Assembly: GCF_037042905.1 (NCBI RefSeq)
Contig: NW_026974140.1
Span: forward strand, 12,349,001-12,413,000
Length of the DNA: 64,000 nt
Direction of reading: 5' to 3'
DNA from: Lytechinus pictus
Lineage: Eukaryota > Echinodermata > Echinoidea > Temnopleuroida > Toxopneustidae
Shown here: positions 48,041-62,300 of the stretch, piece by piece
Position numbering within the stretch: the stretch's first letter is position 1
How the letters are laid out: every line of letters starts with the position of its first letter
The notes under the pieces: generated by a model
What the model was told of the DNA's origin: nothing
What the model saw: only the letters and a program-made list of their open reading frames with translations
Databases searched by the model: none
Made by a program: the position numbers and the translations under genes

Positions 48041-48861
48041 ATGAGGTTAAACTTCTGACCTGAAAATTAAACCATAAATCAACTTGGGGCTCATGCATTG
48101 TTGGTCATTGACATTTGCAATCATCAAACATTTAAGTATTTCGACCTGTTCAGAATTGGGCCAGCTATTTATTTAAGCCTCTAATTGGAGGCTACATGTA
48201 GTTTATGGGACTGTTTGGCCAAACATCAAATATTGTAAAAGACTTATCATTTAAGTGGTTCGTGGCTTCACTCATGGAGGTCCCAGGGTACTGAGAAGTA
48301 GTAAGTTAGTTTTCATCTGTTTCATGTATTTTTACAGTGCGAAAGCATAGTTGAAAAAAATTTCCCTGTAAGAAAACACCCTCTAGTTTAGTAGTTGCAT
48401 GTAGGCTACATGTAGGCCTATTTATTCAAGTCACGAAAACTTTAAATTAACATGAGGCAAAAATGCTAAGAATATGCATCCTCTGTGTATATATCATAGA
48501 CCTACATACATGTAGGAATCCCAAGGTCTTTTTGGTGGCTCATTATAAAGGAAATTTGTGGTTCATATGGGCAGGTACTAATGCAGACTTGTGTTGTGAG
48601 GCAAGTAATTTCTAGGTACACTGTAGGCCTCTATTTGTAATTGGGCAGGTTTGAAAGCATATATATTCCACAAGCCTTTGGAGGTTGTGATCGTCCTGTC
48701 TGAAGTTTGCAAACAGTTATATTATGACACTTTATGACAGCAGTCAATTAAATCCAGACATCAAGAAAGACATTTTAAATTCTTCCAGAAGCTTTATCCC
48801 ACTGAGACCTGAATTTGAACCCAGACTGTCCAAATGACCTTACTCTAGTGGCTTGAACTGA

Positions 48862-48906
48862 CACGACCCCAGCATGACCCAGCATGACCCCAGCATGACC
48901 AGCATG
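48862..48906. repeat. Short tandem repeat (~10-11 bp unit)
   Basis: 'agcatgaccc' is repeated about four times with one- or two-base length variation. Confidence 0.85.
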
Positions 48907-49221
48907 AGTGTGGTTAATCTGCTGCTATGTAAGAAGATTCAGTGACATCCTTGTAGAATGGGTATCGCTTTCAGAAAATAGATGAGATAATTTGCTACAT
49001 GTACTATTGATTTTTTTACAAATTTATTTGTCAAATTTTAAGAAGGAAAGAATACAGGAAGGAAAGAATTTTGAAGGAATTTTATAGGATTCATAATTGA
49101 AATGCTATAATGGTATGTGAATCAGCAATATGAAGTACCAAATGTTCAGCAACTTCAGTTTTTTACAAATGAAAATTTACTTTAATACAAAGTTAAGTAA
49201 AATATTGGTTCAAAACACCTA

Positions 49222-49533
49222 GGCCCATATTCTGAAGTCGGGTTTAACTTAAACTCAGGTTTAAAGTTGTGGTTTAAGTATGGATAGCCAATTGTTACAT
49301 AAATCACTAACAGTAGAGATATCATATTTCAGCTCATTTGGCTCTCAAATCATTCATAATTGTCTAGGAAGTATTATATAGATTATTGTCTTCACCATCG
49401 ATGAATCAGAAAAGAGCACGGTAAACATAAGAAACGTACAACTTAATAAAAAATTTGATACTTTTGGCTTCCCATACTTAAACCACAACTTTAAACCTGA
49501 GTCTAAGTTAAACCTGACTTCAGAATACGGGCC
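49222..49533. mobile_element. Harbinger-type MITE with CTA target duplication and ~65-bp inverted ends
   Basis: CTA at 49219-49221 and 49534-49536 flanks ends GGCCCATATTCTGAAGTCGG and (inverse) GGCCCGTATTCTGAAGTCAG. The arms continue nearly identical through 'ggtttaaagttgtggtttaa'. Length 312 bp, no ORF. The three-base duplication fits PIF/Harbinger. Confidence 0.85.
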
Positions 49534-49536
49534 CTA

Positions 49537-52500
49537 GTGTCCATGTCATGATGCAACCTGACAATTTGTTAGTACATTTAGATAGGCTCAAATGCAATTG
49601 AAAATAGATGACACATAGAACTGCTTACTGTAAACTATACCGGTATTCATTTCATGGTAAATTTTGTAATTTTTTGCTCTATGAAATTAACATAGTACAG
49701 GAGAACAATGCCCTTCATTTCATGTTCGCTTTGTGCAGTATATTTTTAAATCTTCCCAAACGGTGCATTAATGCTTGCACTAGCTCCCCAGAAGTTTGTA
49801 GTTATCACCTGAAACAATCTCGGCAAACTTCCATCTGTTTGCTCAATATTCATACAAGATTGGAACTTGGACCCCCATCGGGTCATGCCGCTCATGCACC
49901 AAGTAAACATGGCTGAGTTTCTCAGCTTAAACAGTAGACAAGCGCTTGCAAATGGTAGCCATTTTGGTGTCCGTTGTCTTTTTTATCCCCGTTTGATCAA
50001 GAAGATGCCGGGGCAAAGTGCTGCAAACAGTCGAGAAGTGCGGTGATAATAAAGCAAACAGGAATTGAAAATATTGACAGGTTGGGTGTTGAAGCCACTT
50101 TTGAGAGGTCTTGCTGACCGATCCAAGATAAAGAAAAAGAAGTCTCTGAAGACTAAAGAAAATGGGGACACACACCTGCTTTTTCAATGATTGGGGTGAC
50201 TGTTGATGCACTTTGGGAGATCATATCGGAAAATATATATGAGCGTTTGATTGACTCTTTGTGAGGGTAGATTTAAGGTGTGACAAATGATTTTACCACT
50301 CCACTACCTCTTAAGAAATTAATCGAAATATTTCCACCAGGGATTTCATACCTCAGCAAATAATTGATAAAATCAAGGCAGTTTTGCAATAGATAATTAT
50401 TATCAGTGAATTACATGTATTATAATCAGGAATGTCTATCGGAGATACTTTAATGCATATAAAACAAATGTTTATCTTGCAATCATCTCAGTATAACTAT
50501 TTGTTTATGCTTATTACCCCCCCCCCCAAAAAAAAAAAAAAGTGAATAAACTTTTTAAAAAGCTCCATGTAAATTTAGCATGAGTGTTAAAATGGTAGTG
50601 TTTAAGTTATAACAGTAGAAAAGTATGACAGCTTGGGTGCTGGCTGCTGTATACATGTATCCCTGTACTCTACAGTTTTTTTCAGCATAAGCTATTGACA
50701 TTCCCTATCCAAAATGAAATCACACAGTGAATACATTTGAAAACATTAATGTTTACTTTGTCATGAATGAGTGGTAATATGTGTAAAAAAAGATTGTTAA
50801 CCCTGTGTGAACTTATGAATCCTGAATAGAGAATGGAATATGTTTTGTGGAGAAAAAAAATCATCATCAAAATTCAACTGCTATAGCCTTGTGTTCAAAT
50901 TAAATGTACAAGATATGGGAATTAAATTTTCGGAGTAATATGAATTTGAAAAAAGTAATGAATAATGTATCAACCAATACATTATTACATGTACGTATGT
51001 ATTCCAAATTTTGCATAACTGATAATTTAATAAGCATAACCTTTTTTATAGTCCACCTTGCCTAGTTGCCTCCCTTGGAAATGGTTTTAAAACACATGTG
51101 GATTAATTGTCCCCCCCCAAAAAAAAAAAAATTACCTCGAGTCTATATTTTTTTTCTTCCAAGTTCCTTGTTTTAGTGTATCTTTTACTTGATAAGAGGT
51201 TAGAGAATATGAGCCTGTGCATACCCCCCTCTCCATGATATATGCAAACCTGAACCTTTTGTGACAGTGGCTGTCAGCCCTCCATCCCAAAGTCAATTTT
51301 GATATCAAATGGAGGCGCCTGGTGAACTTGAGTGGAAGCTCACATATCCACAATTCAACTCGGAATCGGAATGCTCACATGCTGTGCAACTCTCTATCGA
51401 TTTGATTAAAAATACCACAGAGATATAGGGATTTTCTAGGGTGTTAGGTTTGCCGACTGCGAGCTTTGTTGTGTATTTTTTGCAAGTGCAGTTCACTCCA
51501 TTGTGCTATAGACAGTGTCCAGCAGATGAATATTTCATATCGAAATAGAAATTGCAATCTGCATGAATTGATGTTTTTAAGCAGTTGTACTTGTAGGACA
51601 AGTCAGTGTTCAAGAGCATTTCTGTGTATATCTGAAAGTATTGAAAGAATGTTTTTGTCTATCTGTAGTTATCTACAATATTCTTTGACTTGGAGCATTT
51701 CAGTCCTGGAATTCATAGTAGAAGTTTATTTGTTGTCATATGCCTTGGAATGTAATATTTATATATACATGTCGACAGTGCTGTTGTTAGATGCTATAGG
51801 CCTACACATGAATAGAATAAAAACCAAAGTTTACTGAAAACGGTGAATCTAATGTGGACGAGAAAACGAGGCAGGCAGGATTATGGTATTAGAGCATGCA
51901 TGAAATTTCATGAAAACTCAAACAGTATTAAGTTAACCTTGAGATATTAATTCATAAATTTCCCTTTATTTATAATTCCAAATTCGATGCTTCAGAAATT
52001 TTTGTTATTTCAAAGATATTAAGTTATTTTGAAAGTCATTAATTTCACATTCCAAGTCGAAATAAAACAAAAGGCTTTACTAGCCCCACAAAACGATCCC
52101 ATATCTGGTTTTCATACAACTCATGAAGGATGTAATACCCGCCGCTTGGAAGAGTTTGAGATCAATACGTGCCGCAAATCTAATATATCAGGGACCTCAA
52201 ATAGACAGTATTTAGATCTAACGTGGTGCAGATTTGTCTCAATATTGCATTTCTCCCTTCTATTCATTCTGTTTGCCGACACCATGCAGTCCTGCATCTG
52301 CATTGCTGGAATGCATGTAGGGCTGTGCTGCACAAACCTTATGGCTTATTTGCACTTGACTGACTACTACTGCTTGTTGTGCGTGCGTAGTAAAAACAAA
52401 TTCATGAACAAAAACGTAAAATTGTAGTGGTATTTTAATGCAACAAGAAACATTGAATGCTGTTAGCCTGTTGCATATAATATGGAAACCTTACATATTA

Positions 52501-54374
52501 TTGTGGGTTGCAATTAGCATATGTCCACACTATTTTATATTATATGAATGGAGATAGATGGGCCTTTTTGAAATCCTGTTTGCTGTAGAAAATGATATTA
52601 ATTGCCTATTAAATTAATTCCTGTAACTTTCAATTGCATAGGTCCTACATATAGAATGCAAGTAAACAGTACACTATACATTCAACATCAGTTCACTTTC
52701 ATTTGTACTTGTAATGTTTTTCCTTGTTGAAGAGCACACATGTTTAGGTAGTCATACCATTTCTATTCAGTGGGATCTGGGCAATGAATCTGTTTTTATT
52801 TGTCATTCGGGTAAAATTTTAGAGGAATTTGTAAGGAATTATAGTGTTGTTTCTGTTGTTCGGCAGAGTAGTGCTTCTCAAGTTCAAGATTGGAGTGAGA
52901 TAAATGTTTGTAATATCATGAAAACCTGGCCCCTCTTCCCCACACCTAAACACCAAAGGCACTTTTCAGTTTGATATCAATTATCGACCTTTGGCCTTCA
53001 ATTTGAGATTTGAAAGCTGAGGGTGAAGCTTGAAATATTTGAAGGCTTCTCAACGAAAAGGTGTCAATTGGAGGCAACCTGGGTGAAGGACATCAACCCA
53101 TAACTCATCTGGTAGAAATCATGATTATGTGCATCAATGCCATATATATTATTCTGTCAAATAATAAATTTCTCAAAGAATTATTTTTCCCAAGCAGCAC
53201 AGCATTCTCTGCTCATTTTTAGAGCTTTTTCATCTAAACCATGGATGGTATTTCGAGTGTGATTGCACGTAGACATTTCCAAGACGTATTCTTGGTGGGA
53301 TGTTGTTTTAGTCACATTGATAGGATAAATGTTGGTTCTTACATCGCCTAAATGGTTGCACTTGTAGGCAAGGAACATGCAGCTATGTAATGTTCAAGCA
53401 CTTATTTTTGTTGGGTGTACGTGTCACACGTGAATGATTTCATGCTTAATATTCTCCACATGCCGAATCCAAGCTTTGCGATTCGTTTACTTGATCTGTG
53501 CACCTTTGTTTCAATGTGCTGCCAGGCTGTGAAAGATTTGTAGCAGAATACCCTGACATGGTATCAATGGCAAAGCATTTTGTGAACTTCCATCTTTGGT
53601 GTAGTGTCACAAAATGATTCTTTACTTCCGAACATAAGCTCTCCATCTGAATGTCAAAATCTTTTTCTCCCATGAATCATATTGGTGAGAAATCTGTCAG
53701 TATTTTGTCTTTCGTTCAATCTCAAGTTACTATTAAGCATCCTTTATGTTGTATCCTCGAGATGTTCGGCAAGCAATTCATACGATATTTTCTGCCTCTT
53801 GAGAAACTATCCTCAAGTTCAAAGCCACAAAGATTGCACATCGGAGGGGTCTAAGTTTCAGATTTAGACTCAAACAGGTGCTGCTTTGAATCTCTCCTAG
53901 CTTTAGTGCGTGCATGCCAGACTTGTGGATTTGTAACGTGATGAATTCACCTCGGGATAGTTTGAGGCACCCCGCTTCTTTCCCCTTACAACAACATTGC
54001 CGTATTCCGTCAGTTTGTGTGTAAAATGTTATCGGTTTGAATCATAGGTTCGGTAAGAATGTGGCTACCTGTTTTGACAGAAATGGCACCCACTGAAATT
54101 TATTGTCACTGATGGGAAAACCTCTTAACCCCAATTGCAGTAATCTTTTAGTTTGAAATGTGATGGCCCCTCATCAATATTGATCAGAAAGAGATTTCAA
54201 GGAAAGGTTGATAAAAAAAAGTACGAGCTTAGAAAGTGTGCTGATTAATAGTGAAATGTGTTTTTCAACTGCATGGCAATATTGTTTGTTTCTATGTATC
54301 TCTCCTTCAGGTTATTACTCTGTAGGTGTCTCTTGGCATTATTGTAGGCTTCATCACATCCACCAAAGAACTTG
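49537..54374. other. Intronic, no gene recognised
   Basis: Two C-run/A-run junctions occur (50517-50540, 51112-51130). Two frames of 123 and 132 codons (51466-51837, 52029-52427) show no family resemblance. The block 52975-53100 holds 'gacctttggcc' and 'gatttgaaag' strings, possibly regulatory, not demonstrable. Confidence 0.4.
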
Positions 54375-54553
54375 CTGGACCATAGCATCCCTTTGCTCTG
54401 TTGCACAAAAGTTACTACTTTAATAACTTTGCCATCCAATGACAAGTACCATGGTTACAATGCTCATCAGCAAATAAAAATCAATGATTTCATGTAAGAT
54501 ATAATTGGATGACAAAGTTACCATAATAGTAACTTTTATGCAACATGGTCCAG
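54375..54553. mobile_element. Small palindromic MITE
   Basis: CTGGACCAT at 54375-54383 is inverted at 54545-54553. Inside, 'tgttgcacaaaagttact...aactttgccatccaa' mirrors, in inverse, 'tgttgcataaaagttact...aactttgtcatccaa'. The left arm carries an extra ~17 bp ('agcatccctttgctctg'). Confidence 0.7.
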
Positions 54554-56133
54554 AAGTACTACATCATACATATACTTTAATCATTAGAGATAGTGATGAA
54601 TAGACTGACAAAAACTATTTTATAGTTTCATTGTACTCTATATTGACCTACAGTAGGCCTTGATTTTTTTGAACTGCATTTCCTTCATTTCTTTTGCCAT
54701 TCCTCTGTGTTATTTGATACCTAGATGTCTGCATCAAAGACTACTCTGTGATACGTGAGGTAAACTTGTGAACTAGGGGACCCCAGTCTCTTTCAGTTTG
54801 TTGGTTGCCTGGCAACAAGAATTTCCCCTAAAGTATATCATTATGAATGCCTGCCAGTTATCCATAGTTCAAAAGATGATTTACAGGAGGCTCCATTTTC
54901 ACTCTCTGTTGAAAAGGCCGGTGTAACAGTTTAAAATATCTGCATGGCTTGTTGACAACAGCTTCTATGCCTTCAGCACAGCAGAGAGACGTGTAAGGTT
55001 CATCTGGATGTAGATCTTTTTGTCATCTTTCAACTGTTGAAAAGAAACCATGAAATCTTCATTTTCTTCATATTTTTTCTTCATAGCAGCTAGCCTATAT
55101 AGACAAAATTTACAGTCTTCATTGTCGTGGTGGCATCAGTATAATTTAAATTAATCCATGGGAAAGGGATTGCCTTTAGAAGTACATGCGATCAATAATC
55201 CAGCACTACTACTTTGTCCAAAAATATATCCTTCATTTTGGAATCAGCTGCCTTGTTCCATGCCTTTCTTTCTATCAGACGATGATATAAATTCTACTAT
55301 TTTATATTCAATAAGTATTTTTGTAGTGGAAGTATTTCTGCAGAAACTGACAACAGTCAAACTTCGTGCCAAAAAGGAACTAATTGTAGATTAATGTGCC
55401 AAATAAATAAAGAATATAAATAAGAATATCATCAACATTGTGTCATGTTGATGAAATACTGAATCTATTTCATTTAGTTGTTGTTTCAAGAGCTGTAATA
55501 CATGCAGTTGAGTTGTTTCCATGTGTTAAAACCGATCTCTGTACCTTCTTTCTATACATGTATGTACGGTATGCCCACCCTGGCCCTTTTCTCAATCACC
55601 ACTGCCACAAAAAAGAAAAATCATCCTGGATAATCATGAAAACCCCAACTGTTAGAAGATTTGTTACATTAAAGTACTATTGGATGAGTATTACCTAGAC
55701 TGCAGTCTTGGGTTTTATGGCTAATAAAAAGCAGACGGGTTGGCCATAAAACCAGGGTGGCTAAACTTGATGGTCTGTGATGAGACCATGATTTCCCAAT
55801 GTCAATGCTGAGTGGATTCTCTGTGCAGGTGAAACGATAACATTGTAAATCATGAATGAAATTGATGGTTCTCAGAAAAAAAAAATCATACAAGGATCCT
55901 GCAATGGCATAAATCCAATCCTTTTAAGGATTAAACATAACAGTGCCTCAAGCAAGAATATAATTTGAAAATTATTTTATTATGTTTCTTTGTCAACATT
56001 GGAAGAAATTTAGAAAAAGGGAAAGGAGATGTAAGGATATTTTCAAAAGATCAATAACAAATTTCAGATATTAGAAGCTTCAACTGGTTTCCCCATTAGC
56101 AAAAAAATGTAAATCCATCAGAAAAAAAGAAAT

Positions 56134-56351
56134 CTTCCGAAAATTAATTTTGCCCGACTGATTGTGGGCCCGGCAACCACTGAGCAGAACCAGATTGACG
56201 TTGCTCTATCCTTTCAATCGTTGAACACCAAACAGTATAGAGCAACTCCTATCTTTTAACGTCTTTTGGTCGGACGCAGCCAGGTTTGAACTCCCGACCT
56301 CCCGGTTGTGAGACAGACACTCTACAAACTGAGCCAACTCACCCTTATAAT
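56134..56351 (-). mobile_element. tRNA-derived SINE, minus strand
   Basis: Read on the minus strand it starts 'gggtgagttggctcagtttg' (A box, 56325-56336) with a B-box-like GAGTTCAAACC (56283-56293) 40-odd bp downstream. A body with 'gacgttaaaagatagg' follows. Direct repeats AAGAAAT at 56127-56133 and 56352-56358 are a likely target duplication. The head resembles a tRNA but lacks acceptor-stem pairing. It is a different family from the SINE at 44824. Confidence 0.75.
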
Positions 56352-56358
56352 AAGAAAT

Positions 56359-59300
56359 AGGCCTACATTTATTTTGTTTTTAAATCTTTCTTTTATAAAT
56401 TTTCATCCATCGAATCAGTTGCAGCCCCCCTCCCCATTGTATGAACATTTTGGTTTTATTGTCACATAATGTTATGTGAATTACTCTTTCCCTGTTCTTG
56501 TCTGAAGTACATGTACCTTACCTCCCCTGCTCATGTGTTAACACTGGCCAGAAATATAGGGCAGCATTTCATGAGTATCACATTCATACATATTTTTCTA
56601 ACATTACCATATAATGTTTCCTGTAAAGTCACACACAAAGCTTCATATTCAGACAAATTCTCAATGGATAAATGAATAAAGACATTGATGGATTAATATC
56701 AGGGTAAAACAAGAGTTCTTTAAATACTCTCAGGGATGAGATACAGTCTTTATTTCCTGATGGAAGAACATTGTGATGTGAAATCAGATATATCTCAGGT
56801 GTGGTATACTGGTATTGATAATGAAGGGGTATAGATCTAACTTACCCATGCACACTTTGCATCTTACTCTACTGAATTGATTTAGTTTCTGTTTAGGGAC
56901 AAGCTTTTTTTAGTTCTTGTTCTGAATGTATGTATTATTTTTATTTGTAGACATGGGGTCAATTTTTTTTTCTTGTATGATTTTATGAAGTATAATAGAC
57001 ATGTTCCCTGGATAATAGACAGCCAGTCAGTCGTGCGGAAGGACATGCATTGTGTTACAAAATATATGCCTTTGTGGGAAATAGATTTTTTCCTTAAAGA
57101 TGGATATATTTTTAAAAATCATACTTTTTTCTGCTTTATTGAATCTTTATCTTCAAATCCTCAATAAAGGATATGCAACTTAGAGGAGATACTTGTAATC
57201 CCTCGGTTATTATTTTTGTGGTCTTTACAATTTCTCTATTAAACCACAAGTCAATAAATTCTCCTAAAAGGGGGACTTCAATACATTATATTTCAAAAGT
57301 TGTTGGTTAAATAGAGTTGTCCATTATTCATTACTTCTATTTTATCCTAAAGGTCATTGTCCAACTTGACCTAAATGAAACCGTTTAACTTTTATACCAT
57401 GGTAACTTATCAGGCTTCCTGCAAAATATGAATTTGGTTCATGAGGTTTGGTTTTTATTGTCAAGGATGCATCTGGTCTAAATTGTACTTCTTTCTCTGA
57501 AGTTGATTACATTTTAGTAACCATTTTTTTTCTTTTTTTGTTGACAAATTTCAGAAAGTGTATTGGGTCTTAGATTATTTTGATACGTAAATAATAATAA
57601 AATATATCCAGTCTACTTCTACAAAATTAGTAAATGAGAACTCTATAGGGCCTATGTGTTTATTCTATTAAGTTTTATCTGTTAATACTTTACCTGCTCG
57701 TTCCCCTCCCTAAAACAACAAAATGTGTGGAAATATTGTGGATCAGCCTGTGAGATAAGTCATAGTGGGGGGGGGGGGGGGTTATGAGTGGAAGAGACTG
57801 CTATTAAAATGTCCAGAATTGGTATGTGTTCCATTGACAGGGTACCATACACTCAGATTGTTAAAACAGCCTGCAGTGGTCAAATCACGCTAAAATATAC
57901 ATCAAAATATCCTTATCTGATGAACTTGCAAAAATTCCTGAAGAAACTCAAAATTGTTTTCTTCTGCACCCGACCCGATGATGATTAACGATCATACAAA
58001 ATTCTAGATCTGACATTGGACTTTATACAAGCCATTAAGGCCTTGCAAGGTGTTTGATAGTATTGACTTTATCATGGTTGATCTGGTAATAAGAATGATT
58101 GGCACCCATTACTGAATTATCGTCCTTTCAACTTTTGATTGAGTCTCTTTTGGTATGAAAGGTTCAAACTTCAAGATCAAGATCTTGTATTCGAATACCA
58201 AACTGATGATGTCAAAGACTGAATATAGTCTGGAAAGGCCAGAGGCAACTTAGTAATTTGTGTAAATTACTGTGGTTTTTATTATATTGATCGTAATATC
58301 TAATCTTCATTTTAATGCACATGATATACATTGTTCTCTACCCTAAATAAATGGCTTGGTTGACTATTTATTGCATAGGGTGATTTGCAACACATTTGAA
58401 ATTAAACCCTTGCCTTCTGCATTCTTTGCTGCAATGGGTCTACATTTTTATAATTTTTTTTAATTTGTTATTAGTTTTTATTCATGGAAATATTAATAGA
58501 TTATAGAAAATTTAGAGAGTGGAAATCGGAAAGGAAAAATATTATGTTCAATGAAGCAACAAAGACAGCCGTCTGATGATTTGATGATGTACTGGACTCA
58601 CTTTACTTGCTCAGTTTAAACATGGATCCTACTAGATCTAGTGGCTTGATCAATTCAGCAAGGGGCAAGCTATGTGGAATAGAAACTAGTTGATATCATA
58701 TACTCCCAACGTGAACAACCAATCTAGAGTCTAATACATCTTGTAACTTTAGCGATAGTGACAAAACTTCTTCAAGGCAAATTTCTACCCATATCCCCAC
58801 TGGACAGGGCTTACAGTACTGGGGCATCTAATATTTCTTTCACCGACCTCCGAAAGATCTCTAAGAATAAGATAGAATAGGATGAAGAATTGAATGAGAA
58901 AGGGTCAAATTTGAGATTGTATGAAAACAAAGATGTTTTTCCTAATAAACGTGATTCCTGTAGCGTTGCTTCAAAGAATGGCTTTGTATGAATTTGGGAT
59001 TTAGGTCGGTATGTTAAAGTTGTTCAAGGAGATATTTTTATTCCAGTTTTACCCCAGCGGTCTGTGACTTTATAAAACAAAATGGCAGACTAATATGAAG
59101 TACATGTTCAAATAAAATGTTTTCTTGTTCTCTCTTGATTGATTTTTTAAAGTTTCATTTGATATTTCGAGAAATCTGAGCTGCACTTATTGGAATTAAG
59201 TTATTCTATCCTCTACTTCTAAGAATGATATTTCTGTTACAGAATCGTCTAAAGATTGAAGATTTTATTGGATCAGAAATAATTTCAATGTTGAAATTAA

Positions 59301-62300
59301 TTTAACAATCGCATTTATGAGTAAAATTGAATAAGGAAGTAAAATAATTCAAGGAAAATGATTTTGCAGACTTCATTGTCCATTGATAAACTCCAACTCA
59401 AATGGCTACATTTCAGTCATGTATTTCCAACTTTCCTGATAAAACAACTGTAGGGTTTTTATACCTACATGCAGATTTATATTCAAAATAGTATTTTCAT
59501 GGCTTCATGCATGACTGAAATTGAATTCAGAAGTACATGGATGTGGTTACGTGATCAACATTCTATAGATCGATGTGAAAGGAAAGTGAAATAATAGAAA
59601 GTTATTCCAATTAAGCACCAGATGAAAGAAAAATGAAAACCGTTTTTCCACCTCATTGTGTGGTACAAAACAGTCCCAGTCCAAGTGTAACCGATAATCT
59701 TTGTTTGCCGACACCCTGTCCCCATGACCTCATTGCCTGCATGTGGGACTAACAAACAAGGGGCTAATCTGTGCCTGGAGTATGGGGGAGGAAGGCAGGC
59801 AGGTGATGGAGCATGTGGAATAATAGATGGAGCATTAGGGATAGGGTTTCCTGAGCTTCAGTTGATGATGGGGTGAGAACGGATGTGAGAGGAGACGAAG
59901 AGAAGGAGTTTTGGGGATGATGGTTGTAGAGCAAAAAATAAGGAGTGATCAAAATGTAGAACAAGGCACATAAAAGAGTTAAACTCTTTCGTTATTAGGA
60001 AGGGATGCTGAAATCTAAAGGACAGGCCTTTTGATTAGGTTTGGATGAATAACAGTTATTTCTTAAATTAAATCTCCCATTATCTCTCTTTTATATATCA
60101 TACTACGATAAACATTGATTTTATAAACACTGCATTTTTATGAGTGCCCATTTATAAACACCTGAAAAAGACTGAAATAATATAATGGTGACTGTACAGA
60201 GTGGTACAGCAGATAGACGAATACAAAGTGACCATAGACTGTTCTAAAGAATAATGCACACTATTTAAGATTGTGTTTATATCTTCGGAAGTATTCTGAT
60301 ACTCCTGTTCATAAAACTTATTTTACGACCAAGAATACAGCTATTATCTGCATTATTTGATTCGTAAAAGGGATAAGTGTGTAAGTAGTCTCACATAACA
60401 ATGAGGTAAATGATAAGATGTCCACTTTTGTTAAAAGTTTGTTTCTATTTTTGTATGGAGAGTATAGTCAGTCGAATTGAAGCCTGCTATTTATAGTTTG
60501 ATTTCTTTTTTTAAACAGGTGAAAGAAATTTATGTTCCATGAAAAGCTTTAGAATCATTTGTAAAAGTGTTTATTGCATGCCATCACCATGGATTAAAGC
60601 AAGGAGCTTCTTGATTAAAGCCCAGTCCTTCTAAACAATTCTACTTTTGCTGTCTGTTTTAAGGCAAAAATATGTTCACCTTAAAATCTTGATTACTTGA
60701 TTTAATACACATGTACTTTGGGTTCTCAATTAATACATGTAGCTATGTAACATAATCGGGCAAATGTGTGAAAATCTATTGTTACCCTACATCTCTGATA
60801 TTTTCAACTTCCAAGTTGGTAGCCATGTTACAAAATCCTGCCTGTTTGTATTGTAGACATCATTTATCTCTGTAAGAAGCTTTTTAAAGGATTATTTGAT
60901 GAAATAGTGATAATGTCTCCTCCATTTAATCAAATCCTGAGCACTTTTGTTTGTGTGAGTGATGATCTCGCAGGAATACGTGTGAGGATTAAGATAATTC
61001 AGTGAGTCAGAAAAAGGAAAAGAATACTGTAAAAGCCCTTGAGCCTTTTATGTAAAAATATGTTTCAATTCTAATCTGTAGGTGTTATTGCTTCATGCTC
61101 CTTTTTAATTTTCTTGGAGATGCTACTGAAACACTTAAAAGTTTTTGGTTTATCAAGAGCATTGAGCACATACAATGTATTCCATATCTTCAAGACAACC
61201 CCTCCTCCTTCACTGCGTCATCTTCAATGTACTAGTATACAGTTCCTCTGGTTTCTAGTTTCCAACACTTGCTGCTGTTATTCCCATCAGCAGGTCTTTT
61301 TAGGGTGACGCTTGATGAACTGTAGGCCACCAACCTGTGACAGTTCCTCTAGAATCCAGACAAAAATCTTCCGAAAGTGATCACATCCCATCACAGTAAA
61401 ATAGATTAAACAGTTGGCTACTATACTGTACTTTAGTGAAACATTTGTATCCTTGTGTATACTTTGGGAGTAAAAGGCCTTTAGTTCTGTGTAAAATGAT
61501 AATGATGTAGAGTGTGGAGCCCTTCTGACTCAGACATCCTTGATGAGATTGGAACAATGTCTTATGGGTGGCCTTTCACAAAGCCAAGCTGATGCTACAA
61601 TTGCTTCTTGGGTGAGAATTGCGGGGAAAAATGCATTAAAATGGAAGTACAAACCTGTTTCATAATCCGTCTGTATGATTATAAATAATAACTAATTAAA
61701 ATACATGAAAATGCAAAATGTTGTTAGATAGGCTCACTGATTTCTATATTCCTTTATTAAGCTCACAAGCAGTTCCTTTTATCCAGTGACGGGAGAAGAT
61801 TTGCCCGTTTGTTAGTTCATGGACCTACATGTATTGTCAGAGTAGTAGGTCCATGGTTCATAGTTGAGTTGTTTGGCTCTTGTGCTGTTTTATGTTAAAA
61901 AACTCTTATTTTTACTTTCATGTACCTGAGTATATATTTTTACTCATTAAAAAAAAATGAAAACATGGACCCCAAATGATCTAAAAATAAAATTCTGGTG
62001 TGGCTAGCACCTGTTGTACTGAGGTATATGTAGGGCAATGTGTACTTCAAATAAAATGGTGCATCATTCTGGAACCTCAACATTATGCCAAGTGTAATTC
62101 ATCTTTGTCATTTATGACTGTCATCGCTATGATGAGGGTTAGGCCAAACATTTTGATGACCCTGTTCAACCCATTCAGGTGATCGCTATGAAATGTAGCC
62201 ACATTCCCAAGTCGTTACCTGAAAGTACATTCCCATTGCTACAAATGACCCTTGAATGCAGAGAGTGTGAACTTAGCTAATTCAAAATTCCATGCTTTTT

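Noticed and set aside
51466..52427. Two frames of 123 and 132 codons
   Set aside because: Cys/Ser/Leu-rich, no start context, no domain and no neighbouring splice support; judged chance frames in intron.
56283..56345. Possible minus-strand tRNA gene
   Set aside because: Only the SINE head resembles a tRNA; acceptor pairing is missing and a SINE body with flanking direct repeats follows.
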